A stretch of DNA of 64,000 nucleotides, taken from positions 5,265,741 to 5,329,740 of the forward strand of contig NZ_KI911557.1 of assembly GCF_000515215.1 (NCBI RefSeq). The letters run 5' to 3'. A program made the translations under genes and the position numbers. Below are positions 8,437 through 19,227 of the stretch, in pieces. Every line of letters begins with the position of its first letter. Positions within the stretch are counted from its first letter, which is position 1. The notes beneath the pieces were generated by a model that saw nothing but the letters and a program-made list of their open reading frames with translations, searched no databases and was not told the origin of the DNA. This DNA comes from Methylomonas sp. 11b (GTDB lineage: Bacteria; Pseudomonadota; Gammaproteobacteria; Methylococcales; Methylomonadaceae).

Positions 8437-9288
8437 TTAGGGGTCAACGGCCGGGTTGGAAGTGCTTATGCCGCCGCTGCCATGATCACGGTCGTAAGCT
8501 TTCAAGCGTGCCGCGCGCAGGCTGTTGATACTGGCGATATTCTCATCATGTTGTTGCAAAGATCTTTGCCGCTGCAATGACAAATGTTGGTCTTGTTGCT
8601 CTTGCAAGGCCGTCGCCATTGCCGGCTTTCTATATTGCAGTTCGGCTTGGCGTTCGGCGATACTTTGTTCTCGGTCGTGCGTGTCCGTATTCAGGTGTTT
8701 TTCCATCAAATCCAGGCTGCGCGCTTGGTTTTGCAACTGCTGTTGGCTCAGTATTTTCGCGTCGTCGAGCTGCTGCTGTCTGAGTCGTAGCTCGTTTTCC
8801 ATGCGTCGAGCTTCCAGTTCGTCCTGGCGCTGGACGTTCATTTGTTGATTGTCGAGTAACAGCTGTTCTTGCTGGCTTTTCAGCGCGTCGGTGGCGGCAA
8901 TTAATTTAGCATTTTGGATCTGCTGCAGCTCGGCTTGTTGCCGGGATTGCTGGTTATTGTGATAAATCCAAGATCCTATCGGAAACAATAGCAGCAGGGC
9001 GATAGCCACTCGTTGTGACCATAGGCCTATCCGGCCGGGTTCGGTTGCGTTGGGGGGGCTTATTTCAGTAGGCTGCAAGCGGCTGGCCGCCAGTTTTCGG
9101 TCATAGCTCATGCGCCGGTCCGTGTCGGACAGTATCACAAATGCTTCTCTCGCTCGGTTGAGTGTATCTATTGCGGAGTTGTCTTCGCGTTTTGCCCAAG
9201 TCCGTTCAATATCCTTGAACGCCCGATGGATTTGTTGGTCGTTGGCGGACTCGGCTATGTTTAATAGTTGATATAAGGTTTTTGCCAT
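8437..9288 (-). CDS. Membrane-anchored J-domain-like protein with glutamine-rich coiled coil
   Basis: The ATG at 9288 is preceded by GGGAG eight bases away; a TTG at 9303 would overlap that site. The first 65 residues (KTLYQLLNIAESANDQQIHR and AREAFVILSDTDRRMSYDRK) follow the helix I, II and III pattern of a J-domain. The HPD loop that stimulates Hsp70 is missing; the equivalent stretch reads RTWAKREDNS. One transmembrane segment follows near residues 90-110 (VAIALLLLFPIGSWIY). The remaining half is a Q/E/R-rich coiled coil. Client and function are unknown. It lies between two serine-cycle genes on the same strand, perhaps by chance. Confidence 0.6.
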   Translation of the reverse strand: MAKTLYQLLNIAESANDQQIHRAFKDIERTWAKREDNSAIDTLNRAREAFVILSDTDRRMSYDRKLAASRLQPTEISPPNATEPGRIGLWSQRVAIALLLLFPIGSWIYHNNQQSRQQAELQQIQNAKLIAATDALKSQQEQLLLDNQQMNVQRQDELEARRMENELRLRQQQLDDAKILSQQQLQNQARSLDLMEKHLNTDTHDREQSIAERQAELQYRKPAMATALQEQQDQHLSLQRQRSLQQHDENIASINSLRAARLKAYDRDHGSGGISTSNPAVDP

Positions 9289-9426
9289 TTTTGCATCTCC
9301 CAACGCTTCGTCGTCTAATGATCGGGAGATAGTGGACTAGCCCCTGAAAATGCCGGCACTGAGCAAAGCGCCGGCAGGTGGGACTATAAAGAATTGAAAT
9401 TCGCAGCGCAAATACCTGGCAAAAAA

Positions 9427-9963
9427 TTAATCGGCGACGATGGTCAGCTTTTCTTGGTGTCGACGCAGCATCGCTAACGTCCCCAACATGCAACCCAAAA
9501 CAAACCAGGTTAATGCGGCTAGGGGCATAGATGATAAGGATTTTTCACTAACCGCCGTAACGGATTGCCGGCTGGTTTGGGCGTCTGCGGTTTTTTCCAG
9601 TAGAAACTGGTAACCAATGTCGGGGATAAACGACCAAGCTCCGCTGCTGATGGCGGGATAGTTCATCACGGACCAGTTCACCGCTCCAATATCGAGAGCT
9701 TCACTGGTATTTTCTCGATTTAATCCCGATGCGTAAATGGCTTCGATAACGCAAGTGTTGATCTGGTCGGCGTTATTGTTGCCGGTTAAGCTGCTGGGTA
9801 GCCAGCATAGCCCTGGTGCTAAAAAGTAGGAACTTGGTGCCAGGCTAATCGGACTGGCGTTGTTTAGCAATGCTTGGTCGTAGATTTCAGTTGGCTCGTG
9901 TTCATGAAGTTCCGCATGGGCAGGAGCGATCAGTGCTGCTAACAGTAATAGGCGGTGTCTCAT
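9427..9963 (-). CDS. Exported membrane-anchored protein of unknown function
   Basis: The start is the ATG at 9963, with AAAGGAGA six bases upstream, giving the signal peptide MRHRLLLLAALIAPAHA. An upstream in-frame start at 10023 would hide it. The mature protein has about 160 residues, with two cysteines that could form a disulfide (GLCWLPSS and NTCVIEA). A C-terminal membrane helix (LAALTWFVLGCMLGTLAML) is followed by a positive tail, so the protein probably sits in the inner membrane facing the periplasm. I do not recognise the family. Confidence 0.6.
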   Translation of the reverse strand: MRHRLLLLAALIAPAHAELHEHEPTEIYDQALLNNASPISLAPSSYFLAPGLCWLPSSLTGNNNADQINTCVIEAIYASGLNRENTSEALDIGAVNWSVMNYPAISSGAWSFIPDIGYQFLLEKTADAQTSRQSVTAVSEKSLSSMPLAALTWFVLGCMLGTLAMLRRHQEKLTIVAD

Positions 9964-10256
9964 GATTTTCTCCTTTGGCTTTGGAGTCAGAAGATAACTC
10001 AAACAAATATTAAGCAATAGCAATGCCTTTATTTAAAAAGTCTTATATTTTAAATATTTACTGATAATTTTCATTATTTTCGGTGTAAAAAATCAGGTGC
10101 TTTTGAGGTGGAATGGTGCAAAAGACGGTTACTTTTGGTGCTTAGTGCACAAAACACGGCTGTTAATCTCGTGTTCTAAAGTACATGGAGGCGGTATATC
10201 GGCCTGTTTTGGGATGTGATAAGGGCTAGGGCTGATGGGATACTTGCGGATCGGAT

Positions 10257-10287
10257 GACGGGTGGCCGGCTAAGCCGGTCACCCGTC
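10257..10287 (-). terminator. Strong hairpin downstream of sgaA
   Basis: A 14-base stem (GACGGGTGGCCGGC at 10257-10270 with GCCGGTCACCCGTC at 10274-10287, one G-T pair) and a 3-base loop lie 15 bases after the sgaA stop. There is no T tract on either strand. The rest of the 9964-10301 gap shows no gene. Confidence 0.55.
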
Positions 10288-10301
10288 AAACTTATCGGAT
10301 G

Positions 10302-11468
10302 TTATTTCGCTGTCGAGCGGTAATACTCAATGGCTGCGGCGACGCCGCTACCCGGTTTAATGGCAAAACCGTTATCCAGCATCGCCATTTCCACGCCGGC
10401 AATCGCCCCCAATAAGGACACGTCGTTCATATCGCCAACGTGGCCGATGCGGAACACTTTGCCGGCCACTTCGCTGAGGCCTGCGCCTAATGAAATGTTG
10501 TATTTGTTGTAAGCGGTACTGATGACGTGGCGGGCATCCTTGTCGGCCGGTACCACAATCGCGGTGACTGTATCGGAATCCCAGCCTGCTTGTGCGCAAG
10601 TTTGCAAGCCCCAGGCCGCAACCGCGCGGCGTACGCCTTCGCCCAGACGGTGATGGCGGGCGTAAACGTTCTCCATGCCTTCTTCCAGCAACAATTCCAA
10701 GGCTTTACGCAAGCCGTACAGCATCGGCGTGGATGGCGTGTAAGGGGTGTAGCCGTCTTTATTGGAGGCCGCCATGTCTTTCAGTGAGAAGAAAGAACGC
10801 GGGAAGTTGCTGTTATCAATCGCGGCCAGGGCTTTTTGGCTAAAGCCTAGAATCGCCAGGCCGGCCGGCAACATGAAGCCTTTTTGTGAGCCGGCGATAC
10901 TGGCGTCTACGCCCCATTCGTCTTGACGGAAATCGATACTGCCGATCGAGCTGACACCATCTACGAACAAAAATGCTGGGTGGCCGGCGGCATCCAGCGC
11001 TTTGCGTACCCCAGGAATGTCACTGGTCACGCCAGTCGAAGTCTCGTTATGGGTGGCAAGGATGGCTTTGATTTCGTGGTTTTTGTCTTCTTTCAGGCGC
11101 GCTTCCAGATGGTCCAATGGCATGCCTTTGCCCCATTCGACTTGGTGAATTTCCACGTCAAAGCCCAATTTTCTGGACGCTTCCGCCCACAAGTGGCCGA
11201 ATTGACCAAAGCGGTAAATCAAAACTTTATCGCCCTGGTTCAAGCAGTTGGTCATCGCCACTTCCCAGCCGGCGGTGCCGGTGGCTGGAAACACGAAGCA
11301 TTGGCCGGTTTCGGTGCGGAAAACTTTTTTCAGGTCTTCCAGAATTGGAGCCAGCAATTTAGGGAAAATCGGCGAACGGTGATCTTCCATCGGCACATGC
11401 ATCGCGCTCAGTATTTCATGTGGGGTATTGGTTGGCCCTGGAACAAATAGGTGATTGCGACCTGCCAT
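10302..11468 (-). CDS. sgaA: Serine-glyoxylate aminotransferase
   Basis: A 388-residue class V PLP aminotransferase. Motifs include FVPGPTNTPHEIL at the N-terminus, TGTAGWE, the PLP-nitrogen aspartate Asp170 in FLFVDGVSSIGS, and the Schiff-base Lys196 in AGSQKGFM. It transfers the amino group of serine to glyoxylate, giving hydroxypyruvate and glycine in the serine cycle. It is transcribed away from malyl-CoA lyase, which produces the glyoxylate. A good ribosome site, AAGGAG, lies eight bases before the ATG. Confidence 0.92.
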   Translation of the reverse strand: MAGRNHLFVPGPTNTPHEILSAMHVPMEDHRSPIFPKLLAPILEDLKKVFRTETGQCFVFPATGTAGWEVAMTNCLNQGDKVLIYRFGQFGHLWAEASRKLGFDVEIHQVEWGKGMPLDHLEARLKEDKNHEIKAILATHNETSTGVTSDIPGVRKALDAAGHPAFLFVDGVSSIGSIDFRQDEWGVDASIAGSQKGFMLPAGLAILGFSQKALAAIDNSNFPRSFFSLKDMAASNKDGYTPYTPSTPMLYGLRKALELLLEEGMENVYARHHRLGEGVRRAVAAWGLQTCAQAGWDSDTVTAIVVPADKDARHVISTAYNKYNISLGAGLSEVAGKVFRIGHVGDMNDVSLLGAIAGVEMAMLDNGFAIKPGSGVAAAIEYYRSTAK

Positions 11469-11582
11469 CTGGTGTCTCCTTGGAATTTTGGAAGCTTAGA
11501 AAATCGCGGGATGTTGCCACATAAGCCGTGATTCGGCAAGTCGTTTACCGGCGTAAACCTGCATCGAAGCTGACAAGCGCAA

Positions 11583-11610
11583 TTGACATTGCAGGCCCTG
11601 AAAGTAAAAT
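11583..11610 (+). promoter_or_regulatory. Sigma70-type promoter for the mcl operon
   Basis: TTGACA (11583-11588), a 16-base spacer and TAAAAT (11605-11610) make a near-consensus promoter about 65 bases before the malyl-CoA lyase ATG, in the sgaA/mcl divergent gap. Confidence 0.55.
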
Positions 11611-11675
11611 GGCACGTTCTTTAATCCATGCACGGCGCGGTTTTTTAGCCGGCCAACCAACCGTAGGAAACATAC

Positions 11676-12629
11676 ATGAGTCACACTCTTTACGAAGCCA
11701 ATGCCCAACGCGTGCAACGTTGCGAATTGGCGGTACCGGGTTCCAGTCCGGAAATGTTTGAAAAAGCCTTGAAAAGCGGTGTGGATTTTGTGTTTCTCGA
11801 TCTGGAAGACGCCGTTGCGCCGGACGATAAACTGCAAGCGCGGAAAAACGTCATCCAGGCCATCAACGATCTGGATTGGAAAGGTAATGGCATCACCCTG
11901 TCAGTCCGCATCAATGGTCTGGATACCCAGTACATGGTGCGCGATGTGGTCGATCTGGTCGAACAAGCCGGCGCAAAAATCGACACGCTGCTGATTCCTA
12001 AAGTCGGTGTCTACGGCGACGTTTACATGGTTGACGCGATGTTGACCCAGTTGGAGATGCAGGAAGGCCTGAAAAACAAAATCGGCATCGAATGCCTGAT
12101 CGAAACCGCTCTGGGCATGGCCAATGTGGAAGACATTGCCAAGCAAGGTGCTATCGGCGGCCGCGTGGAAGCCTTGCATTTCGGCGTCGCCGATTATGCC
12201 GCCAGCAATCGGGCCCGTACCGTGAATATCGGTGGTTTGAATCCCGATTATCCCGGTGACCAATGGCATGCGGCGATTAGCAGGATGACGGTGGCGTGCC
12301 GTGCCTACGGACTGCGTCCTATCGACGGTCCATTCGGCGACATCAAAGACCCCGAAGGCTACAAAGCCGGCGCCCGCCGCGCGGCCGCGTTGGGTTGCGA
12401 AGGCAAATGGGCGATTCATCCCTCGCAAATCGCTTTAGCTAACGAAGTATTCACCCCACCTGCTGCGGAAGTCGAAAAAGCCAAGCGCATCCTGGTAGCG
12501 TTGCAGGAAGCCGCCGCGCAAGGCAAAGGCGCTGCGGCACTGGATGGTCGCTTGATTGATGCAGCTTCCGAACGGATGGCGAATAACATCGTCCGTGCCG
12601 CCGAAGCGATTGCCGCGAAATCAAAATAA
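11676..12629 (+). CDS. mcl: L-malyl-CoA lyase (CitE-like)
   Basis: A 317-residue HpcH/HpaI/CitE aldolase-family protein. The motifs VFLDLEDAVAPDDKLQARKN, LSVRINGLDTQY, ECLIETALGMANVEDIA and ALHFGVADYAAS hold the acidic Mg-binding residues and the CoA-site arginine typical of malyl-CoA lyases. It splits malyl-CoA into acetyl-CoA and glyoxylate, the last step of the serine cycle. The thiokinase genes that make its substrate follow directly. Beta-methylmalyl-CoA lyase activity is possible within the family, but the context favours malyl-CoA. Confidence 0.92.
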   Translation: MSHTLYEANAQRVQRCELAVPGSSPEMFEKALKSGVDFVFLDLEDAVAPDDKLQARKNVIQAINDLDWKGNGITLSVRINGLDTQYMVRDVVDLVEQAGAKIDTLLIPKVGVYGDVYMVDAMLTQLEMQEGLKNKIGIECLIETALGMANVEDIAKQGAIGGRVEALHFGVADYAASNRARTVNIGGLNPDYPGDQWHAAISRMTVACRAYGLRPIDGPFGDIKDPEGYKAGARRAAALGCEGKWAIHPSQIALANEVFTPPAAEVEKAKRILVALQEAAAQGKGAAALDGRLIDAASERMANNIVRAAEAIAAKSK

Positions 12630-12634
12630 AAAAT

Positions 12635-12728
12635 TGTAGGTTGGGTTGCTCTTTGGGAAAAAACCAAAGGTAACCCAACATTTAAGGCCTTCGTGTTGGG
12701 TTAGGGCTGATGCCTAACCCAACCTACA
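12635..12728. repeat. Double-hairpin intergenic repeat between mcl and mtkA
   Basis: The outer arms TGTAGGTTGGGTT (12635-12647) and AACCCAACCTACA (12716-12728) are exact inverted repeats. Inside are two further hairpins: TGGGTT-CTTTGG with CCAAAG-AACCCA (about 12642-12678), and TTGGGTTAGG with CCTAACCCAA (about 12696-12722). It resembles the dispersed GTAGGTTGGGTTA-type palindromic repeats seen in many proteobacterial genomes. Within a transcript it could shape mRNA processing between the two genes. Confidence 0.8.
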
Positions 12729-12753
12729 TTTTTCCAATATCACGAGAGAGTGC

Positions 12754-13935
<1,182 letters not shown>

Positions 13936-13944
13936 GGAACAAAC

Positions 13945-14832
13945 ATGGCAATTTTTATCGATCAAAACACTCGCATCATCGTCCAAGGTTTCACCGGCAA
14001 GATCGGTACCTTTCACGCCCAGGAGATGATCGACTACGGTTCCAACGTGGTCGGCGGCGTGACGCCGGGTAAGGGCGGGCAAAAACATTTGGACCGCCCG
14101 GTGTTCAATACCGTCAAGGACGCTGTCGAACAAGCCGGCGCCGAAGCCAGTATCGTGTTCGTGCCGCCGGCCTATGCCGCGGACTCGATCATGGAAGCCG
14201 CCGAAGCCGGCATCAAATACTGTGTGTCGATCACCGATGGTATTCCGACTCAGGACATGATGAAAGTCAAAATCTTCCTGAGCAAATTTCCCAAGGAAAA
14301 GCGCATGGTGTTGACCGGCCCTAACTGCGCCGGCACCATCAGTCCGGGCAAAGCGATGCTGGGCATTATGCCGGGGCACATTTACATACCCGGTAATGTC
14401 GGCATTGTCGGTCGTTCCGGTACGCTGGGTTACGAAGCCGCCGATCAGATGAAAGCCTTAGGGATAGGTGTATCGACCTCGGTTGGTATCGGCGGCGACC
14501 CGATCAACGGCAGCTCGCACCGCGATATTCTGGAAAAATTCGAGCAGGATCCGGAAACCAAAGTAGTGGTCATGATTGGTGAGATTGGCGGCCCGCAAGA
14601 AGTGGAAGCCGGTATGTTTGCCAAAGAAAATATGAGCAAACCTGTGGTGGCATACATCGCCGGATTAACCGCACCCAAAGGCCGGCGTATGGGCCATGCC
14701 GGGGCGATTATTTCCTCGGTTGGCGAATCTGCAGCGGAGAAGGTTGAAATGCTGAAAGAGTTGGGCGTGATTATCGCCCCAACTCCAGCGGCGATGGGCG
14801 AAACAGTGGCTAAGGTATTGGCAACACTATAA
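13945..14832 (+). CDS. mtkB: Malate thiokinase (malate-CoA ligase), alpha subunit
   Basis: A 295-residue succinyl-CoA synthetase alpha-type subunit. It has the CoA-binding loop VQGFTGKIGTFHAQ, the TGPNCAG segment, and the phospho-accepting His251 in GRRMGHAGAI. It forms malyl-CoA with MtkA. AAGGA lies six bases before the ATG, and a strong terminator follows, so mcl-mtkA-mtkB is probably one operon. Phosphoenolpyruvate carboxylase, a usual neighbour in serine-cycle clusters, is not present in the window. Confidence 0.92.
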   Translation: MAIFIDQNTRIIVQGFTGKIGTFHAQEMIDYGSNVVGGVTPGKGGQKHLDRPVFNTVKDAVEQAGAEASIVFVPPAYAADSIMEAAEAGIKYCVSITDGIPTQDMMKVKIFLSKFPKEKRMVLTGPNCAGTISPGKAMLGIMPGHIYIPGNVGIVGRSGTLGYEAADQMKALGIGVSTSVGIGGDPINGSSHRDILEKFEQDPETKVVVMIGEIGGPQEVEAGMFAKENMSKPVVAYIAGLTAPKGRRMGHAGAIISSVGESAAEKVEMLKELGVIIAPTPAAMGETVAKVLATL

Positions 14833-14852
14833 GTTCCCCTCTCTATAAAAAA

Positions 14853-14874
14853 GCCCGCTCCGGCGGGCTTTTTT
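14853..14874 (+). terminator. Rho-independent terminator after mtkB
   Basis: GCCCGC (14853-14858), loop TCCG, GCGGGC (14863-14868) and six T. An A6 tract before the stem makes it usable on both strands. Confidence 0.95.
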
Positions 14875-14951
14875 GTGCGTGTTGACTTGAGATTCTTTAG
14901 CTTGTCCGGCCAAGCTGGTAACATCCCATCTTTTGCCGTTTTGCCGGAATC

Positions 14952-17900
14952 ATGCAATCTTCTCGTTTAGTCGAACGCCTTAAAACTTATCGGACATTAA
15001 CCCCAGAGCAACAGATTATTCTGAAGTTGCTGGCCGTGTATTACGGCTATAGTTCGCTGATCAATTTGGCTAAATGTCTGGGCAGTTTGGGTATCAGGGA
15101 GGGCGAGAAAACTCTCAAGTCGGAAGCTGTCAAAGCCCGCTTAAAGCCGCTGATTAAAGCCGGCTTGCTGGAAGAAAACCTCAAATCCGGCGGCACCCGT
15201 TGCTGCCGGACCTTGGCGGAAGTGCTGACGCGGCAAGCTGTCGAGGACAAAGAGTTTGATTTGTTTGCCGGCGCCGTACAAATGAACAATCCGCCCGGCC
15301 ATGGCTACTATCGTTACAGCACCGTGGACGACTGCATCCGCGAAGCGCGCATCCAGTTTTATCGTGGCGATTACGCCAGAGTAGACGAGTGTCTGGAATC
15401 CGGTGCCCACTACTTGGGCAAACTGCCGCCGGTCAACGAACTGTATCTATCTTGGTTTTTAAACCCCTTGGATGTCGCGTGGTTTACCACGCATCATCCG
15501 CAATTATTGCTGGGGTTGGCCGGATTTTCCGGCTTACATCAACTGCTGTATCTGTATGCCGACGAAAAATTGGATAGTTTTCTGCAACAGCTATTGTTCG
15601 TTAGCCGGGGTGTGCAGCAAGAATTGTTGAACCGCGTAGCTTTGGAATTGCGCTTGCTGCGAGGTGACTGGGACGAAGTCGAGCAACGGGTGGCGGATCA
15701 AATTGATCCGGAACTGCAAGCGATTGCTGCGACATTGATTTTTCTGCGCGGCGATTACGCGGCAGCGGTCAACCGCTTCGAAGGTGCTTTGGCACAGCTG
15801 CGCAAGGTTTCAGGACAACGCACCGCCTATTTTTACGGCTTAGCTGGGGTGTTTTACCCACTGGCTATCCTGAAGAATAACGACGCCAAACAACGCGCCA
15901 AACTCGGCACATTAATCAACCAAGCTATAAAAGCCGACAATTATTGGCTGGGCATTTATCATCAGTTAGCCTTGTTCCAGCGTTTTTTGCAAGGTGACTT
16001 GTCCTTGCGGGAGCAACTGTTAAACACCGATTTAACCTATAAAATCAGTAGCGGCTATCGGGAAAGCGGCTACCCGGAGACCTTACTCAATCCGCCATTA
16101 CTGCTGCATGTGTTTTTAACCCTGATCAAATTTTGGGTCAAAGCCGATCAATTCAATCATGTCACGCCACTTAGTCAAAAGCTATATCGGCATTTGTTGG
16201 ACAACGGTTATCGTTGGCCGGCGGCCGAATTGGCCAAGATCTTTACCCATATAGAGCCGCCGCGTTCTATGCAATGGGATTGCAGCTTTTTCGATGGCCG
16301 GCCGGCGTTGGCTGATTTGTTCGCCAGCCGCCCCGATTGGGACTTGGCATTGGACGCGTTACTAAACTTGCCCAAGGCCGAAAAAAAAGCCGATACCGCC
16401 GCGCCTATCGACAAGCCTACGCGCTTGGTCTGGTTACTGAGTTACGACGATATTAGCCACGAGTTGGAGATTGAACCACGCGAACAAAAGCAGCAAGCCA
16501 AGGGCGGCTGGAGTAAGGGTAGGGCGATTGCCTTGAAACGGTTGGCGCATGAAACCAACAAGTTTGACTACTTAACTGAGCAGGATATTAAGCTGTGCGC
16601 GCATATCAAGGAATACCGCGATAGCGGCTGGTACGGTAGCGGTACTTATTTTGAATTCGACAACAGCATGCCGCAGGCGCTGCTGGGTCACCCCTTGTTG
16701 TTTTGGGCCGATGCGCCCGAGGTGAGAGTGGATGTGGTCAAGGGCGAAGCCGAACTGCGGGTGAAAAAGCTGGAAGGTAGCGATAAGATCAAAATTAGCT
16801 TGGAACCCGTGCCTGGACATGAACAAAAGTTTTATGTCGCCAAGGAAACGCCCACGCGCTTGCGAGTGCTGGAGTTCACCGGTGACCATCATAAAATTTT
16901 TGCGGTATTGGGCGGCAAGGGCTTGGAAGTGCCGGTGTCTGCGCAAGATCGGGTCTTGCAAACCCTGACCAGTATTTCCGGCTTGTTGACCGTGCATTCG
17001 GATATCGGCGGGAGTTCCAGTAGCGCCGAGCAAGTGCAGGCCGACGCGACGCCGCGCGTACATTTATTACCCTGGGGCGAAGGTCTGCGCGTGGCGATGT
17101 TGATTCGGCCGTTTGCGAGCGGTGGGGCGTACTATCAACCCGGACACGGCGGCGAAAGCGTGTTGGCGGAAATCGACGGCCGGCATTGTCAGACTAAACG
17201 CGACTTGGCCTTGGAAAAGCAGCGCGCGCAAGCCGTTTTGCAGGCCTGCGACGTGTTGGAACAGGCGGAACGCGATGGCGCCGGCGATTACTTATTGGAT
17301 CAGCCGGAACAATGTTTGGAACTGCTGCTGCAATTGCAGGCATTGCCAGCCGAGCAAGCGATATTGGAATGGCCGGAAGGCGTCCGGTTTCGACTGTTGG
17401 GGCAAACCAACGGCAGCGGCTTTAGCATGCAAATCAAGCGCGACAACGATTGGTTTGCCTTGCAAGGCGAGTTGCAAGTCAACGAAGATACCGTCATCGA
17501 AATTCAGCAATTGCTGGGTTTATTGAATAATCGCGAAGGCCGGTTTTTAAAATTGCAGGACGGTCAGTTCATTGCCTTGACTGAAGAATTTCGCCGCCGG
17601 CTCGATGATTTACGCGCCTACGCGGATCTGCACGGCAAGAAAGTGCGGATCAATCCGTTGGCCGCTCTGACTTTGGAAGACTGGCAGGACGATGCCGGTT
17701 TTAAGGCCGATAAACATTGGCAAGTACATATGCAGCGCCTAAAGGATTCGCGAGACTATCAATCCAAAGTGCCGTCCACCTTTCAAGCCGAATTGCGCGA
17801 TTACCAATTGGATGGCTACCGCTGGTTGGCGCGTCTGGCTCGCTGGGGCGTCGGTGCTTGCCTAGCCGACGATATGGGCTTGGGCAAGACCGTGCAAGGT

Positions 17901-19187
17901 TTGGCCCTACTGGTTGATCGCGCACCGAACGGTCCCAGCCTGATCGTCGCCCCGACCTCGGTGTGCATGAACTGGGAAAACGAAGCCGGTCGTTTTGCGC
18001 CGACGCTCAATCCGCAAATTCTCGGTAGCGGCGATAGGCAGCGCTTGCTGGATAATCTGGGGCCGTATGATTTACTAATTTGCAGTTACGGCTTGTTACA
18101 ACAGGAACAAGTCGCCGAAATGTTGGCGAAAATCCAGTTCCAGACTGTGATTCTCGACGAAGCGCAGTGGATCAAAAACATCGCCACCCGCCGCTCGCAG
18201 GGGGCGATGAATCTGCAAGCCGAGTTTAAATTGATCATGACCGGCACGCCCTTGGAAAATCATCTGGGCGAGCTGTGGAATTTGTTCAGGTTTATCAATC
18301 CGGGTTTATTGGGATCTTTGGAGCAGTTCAATCAACGCTTCGCCGGCCCTATCGAACGCGACCGCAGTGCCGAGGCTCGTTTCCAGCTGAAGAAATTGAT
18401 CCAGCCTTTTATTCTGCGCCGCACTAAAACCCAGGTGTTGCAGGAATTGCCGCCGCGCACCGAAATCCCGATCTATGTCGAGCTCAGCGCTGAGGAAATG
18501 GCCTTCTACGAAGCCCTGCGCCGCGATAGTCTGGCGGCATTGAGCAGCGCCGATGCGCCGGCTGGGCAAAAGCAATTGCAGATTCTGGCGGCCATCAGCA
18601 AATTGCGCCGCAGCTGTTGCAATACCTTGCTAGCTAATGCGGCGGTGGCTTTACCTAGCAGCAAGTTGGCGGCATTCGGTGATATCGTCGACGAATTGCT
18701 GGATAACAAGCACAAAGCCCTGGTGTTCAGCCAGTTTGTTGATCATCTGCAATTGATCAAAAACTATATCGAGCAGCGTGGCATTCGTTATCAATACTTG
18801 GATGGCAGTACACCTGCCAAGGATAGACAGCAACGGGTAGATGCGTTCCAGCGTGGCGAGGGCGAATTGTTTTTGATCAGTTTGAAGGCTGGCGGCGTGG
18901 GTTTAAATCTGACCGCCGCAGACTATGTGATTCATATGGACCCGTGGTGGAATCCGGCCGTGGAGGATCAGGCCTCGGATCGGGCGCACCGCATGGGCCA
19001 ACAGCGGCCGGTAACGATCTACCGGATGATCGCCAAAAATACCATAGAGGAAAAAATCGTCGCGCTGCACAGCCATAAACGTGATTTGGCGGATAGTTTG
19101 TTGGATGGCGCCGATATTAGCGGCAAAGTCTCTGCTGACGAGTTGCTGAATTTGATGAAAGGGGATACATCTAGTGACGCTAAGTAA
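14952..19187 (+). CDS. Large SNF2-family DNA-dependent ATPase/helicase
   Basis: A 1411-residue protein. The last 450 residues are a full SNF2 motor: LRDYQLDGYRWLARL, Walker A DDMGLGKT near residue 975, DEAQWIKN (motif II) near 1070, the TGTPLEN motif, and the C-terminal lobe ending in SDRAHRMGQQRPVTIYRM. The N-terminal 900 residues are alpha-helical, without a recognised enzymatic motif, as in bacterial RapA/HepA-like and other long SNF2 proteins. It probably remodels protein-DNA complexes, in transcription recycling, repair or defence. It stands alone on its strand, after the mtkB terminator. No methylase or nuclease partner is nearby. Confidence 0.85.
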   Translation: MQSSRLVERLKTYRTLTPEQQIILKLLAVYYGYSSLINLAKCLGSLGIREGEKTLKSEAVKARLKPLIKAGLLEENLKSGGTRCCRTLAEVLTRQAVEDKEFDLFAGAVQMNNPPGHGYYRYSTVDDCIREARIQFYRGDYARVDECLESGAHYLGKLPPVNELYLSWFLNPLDVAWFTTHHPQLLLGLAGFSGLHQLLYLYADEKLDSFLQQLLFVSRGVQQELLNRVALELRLLRGDWDEVEQRVADQIDPELQAIAATLIFLRGDYAAAVNRFEGALAQLRKVSGQRTAYFYGLAGVFYPLAILKNNDAKQRAKLGTLINQAIKADNYWLGIYHQLALFQRFLQGDLSLREQLLNTDLTYKISSGYRESGYPETLLNPPLLLHVFLTLIKFWVKADQFNHVTPLSQKLYRHLLDNGYRWPAAELAKIFTHIEPPRSMQWDCSFFDGRPALADLFASRPDWDLALDALLNLPKAEKKADTAAPIDKPTRLVWLLSYDDISHELEIEPREQKQQAKGGWSKGRAIALKRLAHETNKFDYLTEQDIKLCAHIKEYRDSGWYGSGTYFEFDNSMPQALLGHPLLFWADAPEVRVDVVKGEAELRVKKLEGSDKIKISLEPVPGHEQKFYVAKETPTRLRVLEFTGDHHKIFAVLGGKGLEVPVSAQDRVLQTLTSISGLLTVHSDIGGSSSSAEQVQADATPRVHLLPWGEGLRVAMLIRPFASGGAYYQPGHGGESVLAEIDGRHCQTKRDLALEKQRAQAVLQACDVLEQAERDGAGDYLLDQPEQCLELLLQLQALPAEQAILEWPEGVRFRLLGQTNGSGFSMQIKRDNDWFALQGELQVNEDTVIEIQQLLGLLNNREGRFLKLQDGQFIALTEEFRRRLDDLRAYADLHGKKVRINPLAALTLEDWQDDAGFKADKHWQVHMQRLKDSRDYQSKVPSTFQAELRDYQLDGYRWLARLARWGVGACLADDMGLGKTVQGLALLVDRAPNGPSLIVAPTSVCMNWENEAGRFAPTLNPQILGSGDRQRLLDNLGPYDLLICSYGLLQQEQVAEMLAKIQFQTVILDEAQWIKNIATRRSQGAMNLQAEFKLIMTGTPLENHLGELWNLFRFINPGLLGSLEQFNQRFAGPIERDRSAEARFQLKKLIQPFILRRTKTQVLQELPPRTEIPIYVELSAEEMAFYEALRRDSLAALSSADAPAGQKQLQILAAISKLRRSCCNTLLANAAVALPSSKLAAFGDIVDELLDNKHKALVFSQFVDHLQLIKNYIEQRGIRYQYLDGSTPAKDRQQRVDAFQRGEGELFLISLKAGGVGLNLTAADYVIHMDPWWNPAVEDQASDRAHRMGQQRPVTIYRMIAKNTIEEKIVALHSHKRDLADSLLDGADISGKVSADELLNLMKGDTSSDAK

Positions 19188-19227
19188 CGGCGGCTTCCTA
19201 TTACATTAGACAACGGAAAGCTAAGTA

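Noticed and set aside
9289..9303. TTG start for the J-domain-like gene
   Set aside because: It would overlap the GGGAG ribosome site used by the ATG at 9288.
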